From positions 248,001 to 312,000 of the forward strand of contig CAJNOJ010000001.1 in NCBI GenBank assembly GCA_905250025.1: a DNA stretch of 64,000 nucleotides. The letters run 5' to 3'. The translations under genes were made by a program, and so were the position numbers. Positions 36,801 to 46,673 of the stretch are shown here, piece after piece (positions within the stretch are counted from its first letter, which is position 1; each line of letters starts with the position of its first letter). This DNA is from Adineta ricciae. Taxonomy: Eukaryota > Rotifera > Eurotatoria > Adinetida > Adinetidae. The notes under the pieces are model-generated. The model was not told the origin of the DNA, searched no databases, and worked only from the letters and a program-made list of their open reading frames with translations.

Positions 36801-38519
36801 TCTTATGCAGGAAGCTCATCCTGGAACGGTAATAAGCATCAAAACACACCATACGATCAATTTGTTATACAATACTGCTAAGCGAGGTATTAGTCAAATA
36901 CGCATCCGAGGAGTTCTTGATACTGATGATTGTGATCTGCTTGAACAATCACTGAAAAACATGCGTATTCAATTACACATCCCATCGACAATGCCATCTG
37001 TTTCGCCGATGGTTGTCATTCAAAAATTCTCTTGGCTTTACTCTAATCAACGCTTAACCGATGATCAAAAACATGACATTGAACAATTACTGATTCATGC
37101 GCTTCCCAATGAAAATACAGCACGTTTTGAGAATGAAACTCTCTTACATCCGCAAAGTTTCTCTTGGCAAGATTTTCTATGGCATAAAAATGACCAACTC
37201 AATGGAGTTTATTTATTAGTCAATGGAATTGTCGAGGAATGGAAACTTGATCCGTATGATATCGATGCAGCTCATAGTGAAGTCCGATGGAAAGAAAATC
37301 ATCGGACACGGAGAACTACTCTCCCAACACAACAGATCCTAAAACCCTACGGTCTCATCAGATCCAAAAGCAAATACATCGGTAATCATAGTTGACATAT
37401 TCGTTGAGCCAAACAATCACTTTTAGGTTCAACATCAACACGAAATATGAATAGTATTGTTTCCGATTTACGTCCTCAAGAGCGATCCGTATCGTCTATC
37501 GATGGCGTAGATTCTACGAAGTATGATCAACATGTTTTTCGTTTCTTTTTGCATCAGTTTACTTATACTCAGAACTTACGAGAAAAATTCTACCGATGGA
37601 ATCACATCATCGAGTGAACCAATTCGTTCTTCGCCAATCGAACATGTTCGCATTTCATTCGAAGACGGATTCTATATTCGATGGTATCATCGTATGATAA
37701 ATCCCATTGATGACAAGTTCACCGGCAAACTGATTCCCACGGACGATGGTATTCATCAATATTATCATCCGAATCAAAATGATGAGAACTTCGATGAATA
37801 CTTTGACGAAACATTTGAAAAATACCGGCAAATGCATCCAGCGACAAGTGAACGAGTCCATCGCCGTTATTCATCTCGTTCGGGTCATTGCATTGGTCTC
37901 TACGATCTATTGTTCAACAATGGTGAAAAACACGAATCAACAGCAAAATGTGTCACGAATGTTACTGCATTCTTTCTTTCAAAACAAAAACTACTTCAGA
38001 TTTTTAACACATATGCATTGTGGGATATCATTTGGCTAGAAACAAGTACATTTTACCATCTAGCTCTACACCTACCATTGATTTTTCATAGGTATTCATT
38101 TGGCTCTGCGTATTCTACCGAATATTTCATCATTTCAACACTCATCTACAAGAAAATCTGATAAACATCTTACGATGATTAATAAACGATTATTACATTC
38201 TGGTTTACTTATTTACACTGAGGGAACGTGTACAACGAATGATATCATTCAATTGCATGAAGATCTTCTGCTTGTCACTGGCTCTGTACGAAATCAGTTA
38301 ACTAAATGTGTCTATGAAGCTCCTGTCTTCATCAAAAGTTCGTTGACAAAACAAGGTTTGAAATTACTCGAAGGATCGTCATCGACAAAAATTCTTGTTC
38401 TACCACGAACGTCAGCCACTATTAATCTTTTCACAGATTTTGTCTTGATACAAAGCATCCTCAACAATGAAAACAAATATCAATCTCAAAAGTACGGTCA
38501 AGATAAATCAACAAATTGA
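33869..38519 (+). CDS. SLC9C1: sperm-type Na+/H+ exchanger (SLC9C family)
   Basis: A large membrane protein with three parts known in SLC9C: an NHE exchanger, a voltage-sensor-like domain and a cyclic-nucleotide-binding-like domain. About nine exons join in frame from MSVATPCDKISST to KYGQDKSTN. The exchanger keeps the transport signatures: SATDPVSVVSLLK, VIEGESLLNDAAAITIY with the Asn-Asp pair, and IWSGLRGGVSLVLAL with the conserved Arg. Four further spans follow (about 36150-36600), then the family segment YDIGLAYISSEEQVLRIIHRL. The last part has LNGVYLLVNGIVEEW and, about 150 residues later, GLYDLLFNNGEKHESTAKC, which together look like a cyclic-nucleotide domain split by a low-complexity insert. 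The presumed S4 lacks a regular Arg ladder and the phosphate-binding Arg is absent. The exchanger is probably active; gating by voltage or cAMP is doubtful. It ends at TGA 38517-38519. Confidence 0.85.
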
Positions 38520-38899
38520 TTGAGAACATCATTTTTGTAGTAGAGAATAACATTTGACATGAAAAATAAACGACACTTTTCACAGCATTACCTGTGGCTT
38601 TTATCGATGTTTGTATTCATAAAAATAAAAAAGTGAGTTGTAATACGGTGAGGTAGAAAATATGACGAAATAACTAATATACGCATGTTTAGTTATACTA
38701 CTGGTAAATCGGTATATCTAACCTTGCTATTTCTACTTCTACTAGTGCTAGATTAATGGTTACGATAATGAAGTATTTTGATGTTGTTTGTTTTTTCTAT
38801 TTTTTATTATTTCTGTTAGTATGAATTGATACAAAAACAACTGAGAAAACTGTTCGTATTTGTGATTATCTATGGTACATAATCGTATAATGAATATGT
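38520..38899. other. convergent 3' regions
   Basis: A 380-bp spacer between the SLC9C and Grg1-like genes, which point toward each other. It holds an AATAAA at 38565-38570 and nothing else that I can see. Confidence 0.4.
38565..38570 (+). terminator. likely poly(A) signal of the SLC9C gene
   Basis: AATAAA 46 nt after the SLC9C stop codon on the same strand. Confidence 0.45.
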
Positions 38900-39172
38900 T
38901 TAATGAATTGCTTGTTGTTTGTGTGCTTCAGACTTAGCCGCATGTTTAGTTTCATCAATTTTGTCACCTAAATTCAGCAATAGAATGTATCGTGCTTTAA
39001 ATTAAAAGTATTTCTCCTACTAACCGACAGCGTCGACAGCAGCTTCAGCACGAGTGCCTACACTAAGATTCGAATCTTTGGCGATTTCTTTGTTAGCTTC
39101 CTTGCTGGATCCGGATACAGCTTCTTTGACTTTTTCGACACCGGCTTTGCATGCGTCAGTAATTTTTTCCAT
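38900..39172 (-). CDS. Grg1/CCG-1-like small stress protein (fungal-type)
   Basis: Two exons separated by an intron of about 60 nt (GTTAGTAGG...TTTAG) encode about 71 residues from ATG 39172 to TAA 38900. The sequence is strongly hydrophilic and Ala/Lys/Glu-rich with no Cys and no membrane span. The central SSKEANKEIAKDSNLSVGTR and the ending DKIDETKHAAKSEAHKQQA follow the pattern of the fungal glucose-repressible/clock-controlled proteins Grg1 and CCG-1, including ASKEANKEVAKDS, VGTR, AA-DAVGDK-DE and a terminal AHKEA-type motif. In fungi the transcript is very abundant in starvation, stress and conidiation, and its biochemical role is unknown. The hydrophilic, helix-prone composition resembles LEA-type protectants. 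A eukaryotic intron and animal neighbours argue against contamination. A TATA-like motif (39238-39247) lies about 70 bp upstream. Confidence 0.72.
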
Positions 39173-39729
39173 CGTTTGATTTGAATGAGTATGTAAAAGT
39201 GTAGATCAGAGAATGAAGCCAACTGATTTTTTCGCAGGTTTATATACGATCATGAGAGAAGAGACGTGTACGCGGAGGTTCGACCAAGAAAAAGTTTGAA
39301 AAAGCTTCTCGATTCTTCTCCGCATAGAGACAAAGAGTACATGTCTTGATTACGTACGTCTTCGTATACCTTGATTCTTAAAGTTTATATGAAAAATGAC
39401 GATTATTGAGTAAAAATTACGAAAAAGGACGCATGTCTTTCCTATTGCGTCGTATTAGATAATTTAAGTAGCGAAAAATCAATGATGTGTATCAATGATT
39501 TGAAAATGAAGAAGAAAAATGAAGTGCACTACACACACCCCGAGTGACTATTCGCGTCATTTTGTATACATTGATTGTCTTGCGCCTTAAACGACTCTAT
39601 AACATTTGTCATAACAGCACGTGTCAGTGCTTGATAGTCGGTAAGTAAACAAAGATTTGCTCTTCATCGGAAATTATTCTGTTGGGCGTATTTTACAAAC
39701 AGAAAACGGTCAAAACGCACGAGAAATGC
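39173..39729. other. promoter side of the Grg1-like gene
   Basis: A 557-bp stretch holding the upstream region of the Grg1-like gene and the 3' side of alternative oxidase. The minus-strand sequence GTATATAAAC is a good TATA candidate, and GAA/TTC-rich words near 39290-39325 are loosely like heat-shock elements but do not form a perfect one. Confidence 0.4.
39238..39247 (-). promoter_or_regulatory. TATA-like element of the Grg1-like gene
   Basis: GTATATAAAC on the minus strand, 66-75 bp upstream of the start codon. The spacing would give a 5' UTR of roughly 35-45 nt. Confidence 0.45.
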
Positions 39730-40938
39730 TTAGTTTTTATTTGCTGTATCGATTGTTCGTTGTTCATCTAAACTAGGTGGAGGCGGTATTTGATTTTCTT
39801 CAACCAAAAATGGATTCGGTGCATTTGGTCCGACATCAGCTAGTTTATGATTAACTCTGCAAAACATAAAATCATTCGAGAAATTTTATTACGCATGATA
39901 AACATGGATACATACTGTCGATGCGTTGCTTCGTCGGCACGGATAGCTAATAAGACATCTCTTAGCATTGCCTTATCCGATAACTTCCAATAATTTCTAG
40001 CTATTGTCGGTGCTGGTAGATTAGTCCAAGCTGGCAGCTTACCAGCATCGAGATCTTTCAGACATCGGGTATACGTGACCACTGCTTCTTCTTCCAAAAA
40101 GCCAACAAATCGATGACAAGTTTTCGGAGAGAGAAGATAAGATAAAAAGAAAGCACTAAACAAGGAATTTATAATCAAACTAGTTCGTTCGAAAAGAAGA
40201 ATTGCTCACTTGAAGAATACACCTTGGCCCAAAAGAACAAAACTACGAAATATCCAGCCTGGCTGTCGTAATTCCAGAAATGTCAGCAGATGCATTCGTT
40301 CATTTTCGGCTTCAGATAATAATGTATGAATCCATCCATAATCACGACGCATTGTACCTTGAAATATTGAGACTGTTATTCAATTCCTTGTTGAATTATG
40401 CTTACGGAGTGATTTCATATGACGAGTCATTCCACCAACCATGCCGGGCACGCCAGCAACTGTTTCAAGGAAAATGAAACGTCTCAGCCACTGTTCTTCT
40501 GTCATCGAAGGATTTTGATAACCTAATTTTGCCATCGTCGGTCCATGCAGATAACCCGTGAAGGTATCGAAGACTAAACGTAATGTACGAACGGCTGCAT
40601 AAGCTACTCGATCATGCCATGATTTGAGTTTTTTATGAGTCGTTGTGACGTTTTGTAGTTCCTTCTCCGAATATATCTCATGATGCATCATGTAATCTTT
40701 CAGTTCTATACAATTTCGAAATTGTTTTCTGTCTAGCCGTAGCATCATTTCACACTTTCCGCTTACGTTTTATTTCCAACGACTGACGGTGTTCCTTCTC
40801 TTCGTTCATTAACGACGAACTTGTATGAAGTAAGCCACGTGGTTGAATACCAGCCAATTGCGAAACATATTTCGCTGTTGTGGACGTTAAACAAGAATTA
40901 TAGAATACTAGATTTGTAGTTCTTATCATCAAGCTCAT
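39730..40938 (-). CDS. AOX: mitochondrial alternative oxidase
   Basis: A di-iron ubiquinol oxidase of the inner mitochondrial membrane that passes electrons from ubiquinol to oxygen without pumping protons, bypassing complexes III and IV. I chose the ATG at 40938 ([14 protein letters not shown]), which begins a basic, Ser/Thr-rich presequence; the frame is open to 40980 but runs across a possible TATA. The joined product of about 340 residues keeps every iron-ligand motif: [32 protein letters not shown] and RADEATHR. The membrane-binding helices and the conserved YLHGP are also present. It ends [21 protein letters not shown] at TAA 39730-39732. AOX is widespread in invertebrates but missing in vertebrates and insects. 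Its place next to a Grg1-like gene on the same strand may be chance. Confidence 0.95.
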
Positions 40939-41441
40939 TTTGTCTGACGTAGAATGTATGTCGCTCTGTATATATGGCATCGAGTTCTAATGGAGCACTG
41001 ACGTCATTTTGCGTTCTTTACTTTCTGTTCTTTCGCAATACCCTGATGCAACGTTCGAAGAACAAGGTTCACAAGAGTATTGGGTTCGAGACGACTTTGA
41101 GTGCATATGACAGTGTTGAGTTTAGTACAGATACAGCTGAAATTTGTTTTCTTTTTGTCAAGAATTGATCGGAATATATTTTTGTGTTTTGAAATAAAAA
41201 ACTGAATGTATAAATGTAGATGATGTTTGATGGATACATGTATATATTAAAAGCAAAAGAAGAGAATGGCCATCGATAACAAGAAGGTAGAGACGAAGAG
41301 GAAAAAAAAAGATCACCAAATACAATCATTTCATATAAAAACCAATAGCGTTCAACGAAAAGACAAATGTTTTTCTTCTCTATCGATAGATATACATTAT
41401 CAAAGCGTAGCTATTTTATTCATAAGTACTGAATTGTTTGT
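40939..41441. other. AOX upstream region and 3' side of ARPC4
   Basis: The minus-strand CCATATATACA at about 40967-40977 lies only 30-40 bp before the chosen AOX start codon. If it is a TATA box, the 5' UTR is very short. Nothing else is seen. Confidence 0.35.
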
Positions 41442-42179
41442 CTAGTTGAATTTTTTCAAAAATTCTTCGGCACACATTCGAGCACGTGAGCTAACTGCTA
41501 GCTTCATTTCGCTGATTTCTTTGTCGATTTCTTCGAGAAAATAGATTATGAAATCAACCAAACGATGTTTGTACATGGTTTCAGCATGGAAATTCGTAAT
41601 TAAAAAACTAATATCATATTCCTATATCAAAAGAACGTAAAAGAATTTCTTTTGGAAGAATGGTTTACGTACAGGAATGGGTTTACGTCGAAGGATATGA
41701 AAATCATCAGCTCGTTGCATCATAAAACGCATTAAACGTTTGCATAGGATCTTCTCAAGATCATCCGCCTATGAATGAGCGCAAAAGTTTACGGAATCGA
41801 AGCTTCAATGAGAATTTTTACTTGTTTCACAGCGATACTTATTCGGACGGAATTCACAGAACCTTCAATAAGAATTCGTTCATTTTGATTACGACTAATC
41901 ACAACTGGATTGAGTAGTAATTGTTTCGAAGATCTAGAATGAATTTATTCATTGATTTCTTGAGATAATTCGATCGATAACATACTTCACTTCAACTTCA
42001 GGTTTATTATGTCGTTCGACAACTTGGGATTCGAAATTTTCAATACAAAATGCCGCTTGAAGTGTCGCACGGATGGCGTCAAGGTACGGTTTGTGAGCAG
42101 ATGTCTAAAACAATCACATTTTCGATCATTCTAGACGGATAACACGAAATCTCACTCTAGGAGGCACCGGTTGTGTCAT
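41442..42179 (-). CDS. ARPC4: actin-related protein 2/3 complex subunit 4
   Basis: A core subunit of the Arp2/3 complex that nucleates branched actin filaments; with ARPC2 it forms the clamp on the mother filament. About five exons join in frame, starting MTQPVPPR at 42179, then [111 protein letters not shown] and [20 protein letters not shown]. It stops with TAG at 41442-41444. The sequence is very close to the animal consensus throughout, and the length is about 170 residues against 168 in vertebrates; the N-terminus is a few residues longer. It is divergent from NOP58, with 359 bp between the start codons. Confidence 0.96.
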
Positions 42180-42538
42180 AATATTTCGAAGTTGAAAACA
42201 GCCGAATAAAATCTAGTAGATAAAAGCCGCAAATGGACGAACAACAAACTGAAATAGATGATGTTAAACAGAACAAATAAAAAATGAATGATTCTATCTT
42301 TGAAATGATTCGCTCGTTCGTAGTACCGTCAATATAGGCATGTGTTCGTTTACCTGGCGAAAGACAGCGGCCTCTATAGTCTTCATCTGGAATAATTTTT
42401 GAACATATACTCGAATTGTCGATACGCAACGCCCTCTCACTTCCCGTTGTACGCGATTGATGGATGAATGAATAAAACAATTCTGTGCTCATCGTCATTC
42501 ATACTTGTATTTTGATCGAACAGCCGTGAGAGGAAGAT
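42180..42538. promoter_or_regulatory. divergent promoter region ARPC4/NOP58
   Basis: A 359-bp gap between two divergent housekeeping genes, so a shared bidirectional promoter is plausible. No TATA or other defined element is evident. Confidence 0.4.
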
Positions 42539-44712
42539 ATGGTAAGAAAAATGATTTTTTGCGATCTTGACTATAATTCTCTTTCGATTCTTTAGTCAAA
42601 ATTATACATTCTTTTCGAGCATGCATCGGGCTACGCACTATTCCGAGTTCGGGAGTTCGAAGAGATTGGTATGAACATTCCGCAAGTCGAAGCAAGTGTC
42701 GTTGATTTATCGAAATTCGCAACTGTTGTTAAACTGGTTGCGTTTCATCCGTTTCAATCTGGTATCAATGCATTGGACAACATCAATTCCGTTTCTGAAG
42801 GTTTAGTCCATGATGATCTACGGACATTTCTCGATACAAATCTTCCCAAAGAGAAGAAACGTGCAAAAATGATTCTCGGCGTTGCTGATTCACGCGTCGC
42901 ATCAAGTATTAATGAACTCTTTTCAATTACTTGTCAACATACGGGAGTTGTACCCGAACTCCTACGAGGTACAATTAAGATAGCTGAAAATGAATCGTGA
43001 ATCATGTTTGTTTTTCAAGGTCTTCGACTGCATTTCCCAAATTTGGTCAAGGGTTTAACCGATCAGAATCAAAGCAAAGCTCAACTTGGTTTAGGTCATG
43101 CATATTCTCGTGCAAAAGTCAAATTCAATGTAAATCGTGTCGATAATATGATCATTCAGTCCATTGCATTACTCGACCAGCTCGATAAAGATATCAATAC
43201 GTTCTCCATGCGCATCCGGTACGGAAAAGTCCTTCACAAGAGAATTCTTTCGTGCCTTTACCACAGACTTTAGAGAATGGTATGGCTATCATTTTCCTGA
43301 ATTGATCAAAATCATCACCGACAATTACACATACGCACGTGTTGTACATTTAATCAAAAATCGAAAAGATTTCTCCATTGATCGTCAGGAAGAGTTAGAA
43401 ACAATCACTATGGATAGCGGAAAAACAGCAGCAGTCTTCGAGGCAATGAAAACAACGATCGGTATGTTATATAAAGTGTAATTTATATCAGAGTTTGAGA
43501 GAATATTTTAGGAATGGATATTTCACCGATTGATTTGATCAACATCGAATCATTTGCAAATCGTGTCATTCATTTATTCGACTACCGAAAAAGTTTACAA
43601 GAAGTATGTATTTCGATGTTGACAAGTTTCGTTAACTCCTTTTGTTTAGTATCTGAAAAGCAAAATGGGACAAGTTGCGCCAAATCTAGCAATGTTGATT
43701 GGCGAACAAGTAAGTGCTGACAGTCAGCTTTTTTCCTCTCATACAATATTTTATAGGTCGGTGCACGTCTCATTGCTCATGCTGGTAGTTTAACCAATCT
43801 TGCGAAGTATCCTGCGTCGACCATTCAAATCTTAGGTGCTGAAAAGGCGCTTTTTCGGTAAAATATTCGACAAAATTGTATTGACTGAAGTGAAACTTTT
43901 GTCGATTCGTTTAGGGCCTTGAAAACGAAAGGCAACACGCCAAAGTATGGTCTTATTTACCATTCATCACATATTGGTAAAGCAAATACACAAAATAAGG
44001 GCCGCATATCTCGATATCTGGCAAATAAATGTGCAATTGCGTCCCGAATTGATTGTTTTTCAGGTTTGCTTGTCTGCCAAATTAATGGTAAATCTTATGT
44101 TTGCTTCTTGTAGACATTCCGACTTCTGTGTTTGGTGATCATTTGAAACAGCAGGTATCTGATCGTCTGAAATTCTATGATAATGGCGAATTACCACCGA
44201 AAAATGTCGATGTTATGAAGATTGCTTTGGAAGAAGCAGAAGTTGAACGTGAACAAATCTTAGTCAAAGANNNNNNNNNNNTTGAAAACGAAAGGCAACA
44301 CGCCAAAGTATGGTCTTATTTACCATTCGTCACATATTGGTAAAGCAAATACACAAAATAAGGGTCGCATATCTCGATATCTGGCAAATAAATGTGCAAT
44401 TGCATCCCGAATTGATTGTTTTTCAGGTTTGCTTGTCTGCCAAATTAATGACAAATCTTATGTTTACTTCTTGTAGACATTCCGACTGCTGTGTTCGGTG
44501 ATCATTTGAAACAGCAGGTATCTGATCGTCTGAAATTCTATGATAGTGGCGAATTACCACCGAAAAATGTCGATGTTATGAAGATTGCTTTGGAAGAAGC
44601 AGAAGTTGAACGTGAACAAATCTTAGTCAAAGAGAAGAAACGCCGGAAAAAGGAGAAAAAACGGCGTAAGGCAGCCGAAGCAGCAGCCGCTGCTGCTGAA
44701 CTTGCCGAATAG
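42539..44712 (+). CDS. NOP58: box C/D snoRNP core protein NOP58 (with duplicated 3' exons at an N-gap)
   Basis: NOP58 is a core protein of nucleolar box C/D snoRNPs that guide 2'-O-methylation of rRNA. Exon 1 is only ATG (42539-42541), followed by an intron and [20 protein letters not shown]. The middle carries the NOP5/NOP56 N-domain, coiled coil and Nop domain: [69 protein letters not shown], then [15 protein letters not shown] and a basic tail of [18 protein letters not shown] ending at TAG 44710-44712. The segment 43919-44270 is followed by 11 N and then by a near-identical copy, 44282-44633. A normal protein needs only one copy; the tail is present only after copy 2. The true gene is probably intact and the sequence around the gap misassembled. 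Confidence 0.93.
43919..44270 (+). repeat. 3' NOP58 exons, copy 1 (352 bp)
   Basis: This covers the end of one exon, an intron and the next exon of NOP58. It is the same length as 44282-44633 and differs from it at only about ten positions, including changes in both intron and exon. It ends exactly at the run of N. Confidence 0.9.
44271..44281. other. assembly gap (11 N)
   Basis: Eleven undetermined bases separate two near-identical copies of the same NOP58 segment. A short fixed-size gap between such copies is typical of contigs scaffolded without removing overlap. Confidence 0.95.
44282..44633 (+). repeat. 3' NOP58 exons, copy 2 (352 bp)
   Basis: Near-identical to 43919-44270 and continuing into the Lys-rich C-terminus and stop codon that copy 1 lacks. 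The few-percent divergence would suit two haplotypes. Confidence 0.9.
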
Positions 44713-45073
44713 AATCTTGGTACAATCAGTATCCTTAAAGCGAACTTGTTTCTTATGTTATTGTTGTTTAATTGAATGAATTCAAATGCTTTGTCGTAGA
44801 GTCGGAAATTAAAAAATCACATATCAAACTGATGACTTCGGTTTTCGTGCATAAAAAAATCATTTGTAGGACGTCATGTTTTATTTTCTCTGATATCTTT
44901 ACGCATAAGACATAAATTTTGACGATTACGAAAAGCTTGACAAAATAGGAAAGAGAACTACGAGTGAATTGTAACAAATATGTATCACAACATTTATATT
45001 CATAAGAACGAATACGTTTTGTGTCAGAATGCAAAGAGAAATAGCCAATGAACGAACATTATGATTGAGACGC
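44713..45073. other. convergent 3' regions
   Basis: A 361-bp spacer between NOP58 and the SLC35E3-type gene, which converge here. No other feature is seen. Confidence 0.4.
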
Positions 45074-46241
45074 TTAAACTATACTATTGGCAGGATTTGT
45101 ATTCCATCGTTTACATGGCAATTGATTTTGTTCGCCCATTTTAACGAATGAATAAGAAAATAAACCAAATAATGTCAATAAAATACCAATGAATTGTTTG
45201 TAGTTCAACGTGTCATTGAATAGGAACCAGCCACCAATGAGTATCGAAACAGTTTTCAAATGTCCAATCATATTGTACGTCAAGGGTGATCTACAGGGGA
45301 AATACAGATCATATTTCAATGTAAGAAGGAAAAAAGCAAGATAACATTATCAACAACTACTTACGTGTTTTTAATCACCCAATAAACGGACAGGTTGACT
45401 GCGAATGCCACGAAGCCAGATGCAACAACTGCAAAGAATGCAGTTCGCTGTTCTTCACTTGTTTTGTACGACGGCAAACTTTCCATTATCAGAATACACG
45501 GTATCAATAACATCGCGGATAGAGGTGCTTGATAAAATAGTAACTGTTGTGAATTCATTTCTAACTCTTTCAAACGTTCACCAACCCAAACTTGGTAGAG
45601 TGATGCTGCGAGTACACCGATCGATGCAATGATTGTACCAAAAAATGTCAGTTTAATATCGTTAACTGAATGTGTGCAAACACCTACGACAACAGGTATC
45701 AATGTAGCGATAACCATTCGTGAATATTTCTCTTTGTAATATTGCCAGGAGATCAATGCGACAACGGGCGTTGTTAAGACTTTGAATAGTTGATATGTAC
45801 CGATCGTATTGTATTCAAGGGAAAGATTAGTAAAGACCACGAACGCACAAAAAGCGGCAGCTAACGGTAAAACTTTCATCAATGGCACACTTTTGCGTAC
45901 GAACGTATTCATTTTCAAGCAGATGACCAATCCCAATGAAGTGATCGCCATTTGAATAGCTGTTAACGTCATCGTTTTGATCTGGCAATGGGAGAAGATA
46001 TATTTGTTAAGGAATATAATACCAATTGAAGACAAGATATTGGATGCACATCCTAATACAATGCGAATGTGTTCTTGTAGTGCGTCTGACGGAGGTTGTC
46101 GCTTATTTGATGAGTAAGACGTTGGTGGATCAGATTTAACCTACGAAAAATAGGCAAAAATATTAACTTCGATGAAATAATAATCAAAATACATACAAAT
46201 GGCGCATCGCCTGCATTAGTTTTGCCATTATTTATAGCCAT
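45074..46241 (-). CDS. SLC35E3: nucleotide-sugar/triose-phosphate-type transporter, SLC35E3-like
   Basis: A ten-span drug/metabolite-superfamily transporter of the SLC35E subfamily, normally in Golgi or ER membranes; the substrate is not established. Three main exons give about 350 residues. A soluble N-terminus begins MAINNGKTNAGDAPF at 46241; the frame continues upstream only to a TTG codon and an acceptor, so this ATG is preferred. Conserved family stretches are SIGIIFLNKYIFSHC, MTLTAIQMAITSLGL, NLSLEYNTIGTYQLFKVLTT with the typical YQ-K-TP region, YSRMVIATLIPVVVGV, QLLFYQAPLSAMLLIP and SPLTYNMIGHLKTVSIL. The last exon ends SFVKMGEQNQLP and TAA at 45074. Everything expected is present. Confidence 0.9.
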
Positions 46242-46673
46242 AGCTGAATTAAACAATCCCAAGCAAATATTAGTGTAAGTAGGTTAGATCATATCTACAA
46301 AGCACCGGAACTTTTTTGAAAAAAAAAACTTTACTTTATGTGACATGTTGATGATTAGTTGATATGATTTATGGAAGAGAGTGGAAGGGATGGAGAGAGA
46401 AATTGAAAAAGAAGAAGAGTATGTAAACTAGGTAGGTAAAGAAATCGCCGTGTTCATGATAATTTGATAAAATGTTACGCATCGCTTCATCTTTTCTTTT
46501 CCAAAGGACGGCGAAATGTTACTCTTAGGTACGGCGACACGTAAAGCGAGAAAAATAAACTTGCACATGGCAAGATTACCTGCATGTTGAATGTGAAACG
46601 TAAGAAATAGAAAAAAAATACGTGACATTAGTAGAAAAAAAAGAGAAGGAAGAAAGAAAAATGTCCTTCGAAA
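46242..46673. other. upstream of SLC35E3 and 3' side of the ankyrin gene
   Basis: No gene is seen. Purine-rich runs on the plus strand near 46370-46420 and 46600-46665 are low-complexity sequence. Confidence 0.35.
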
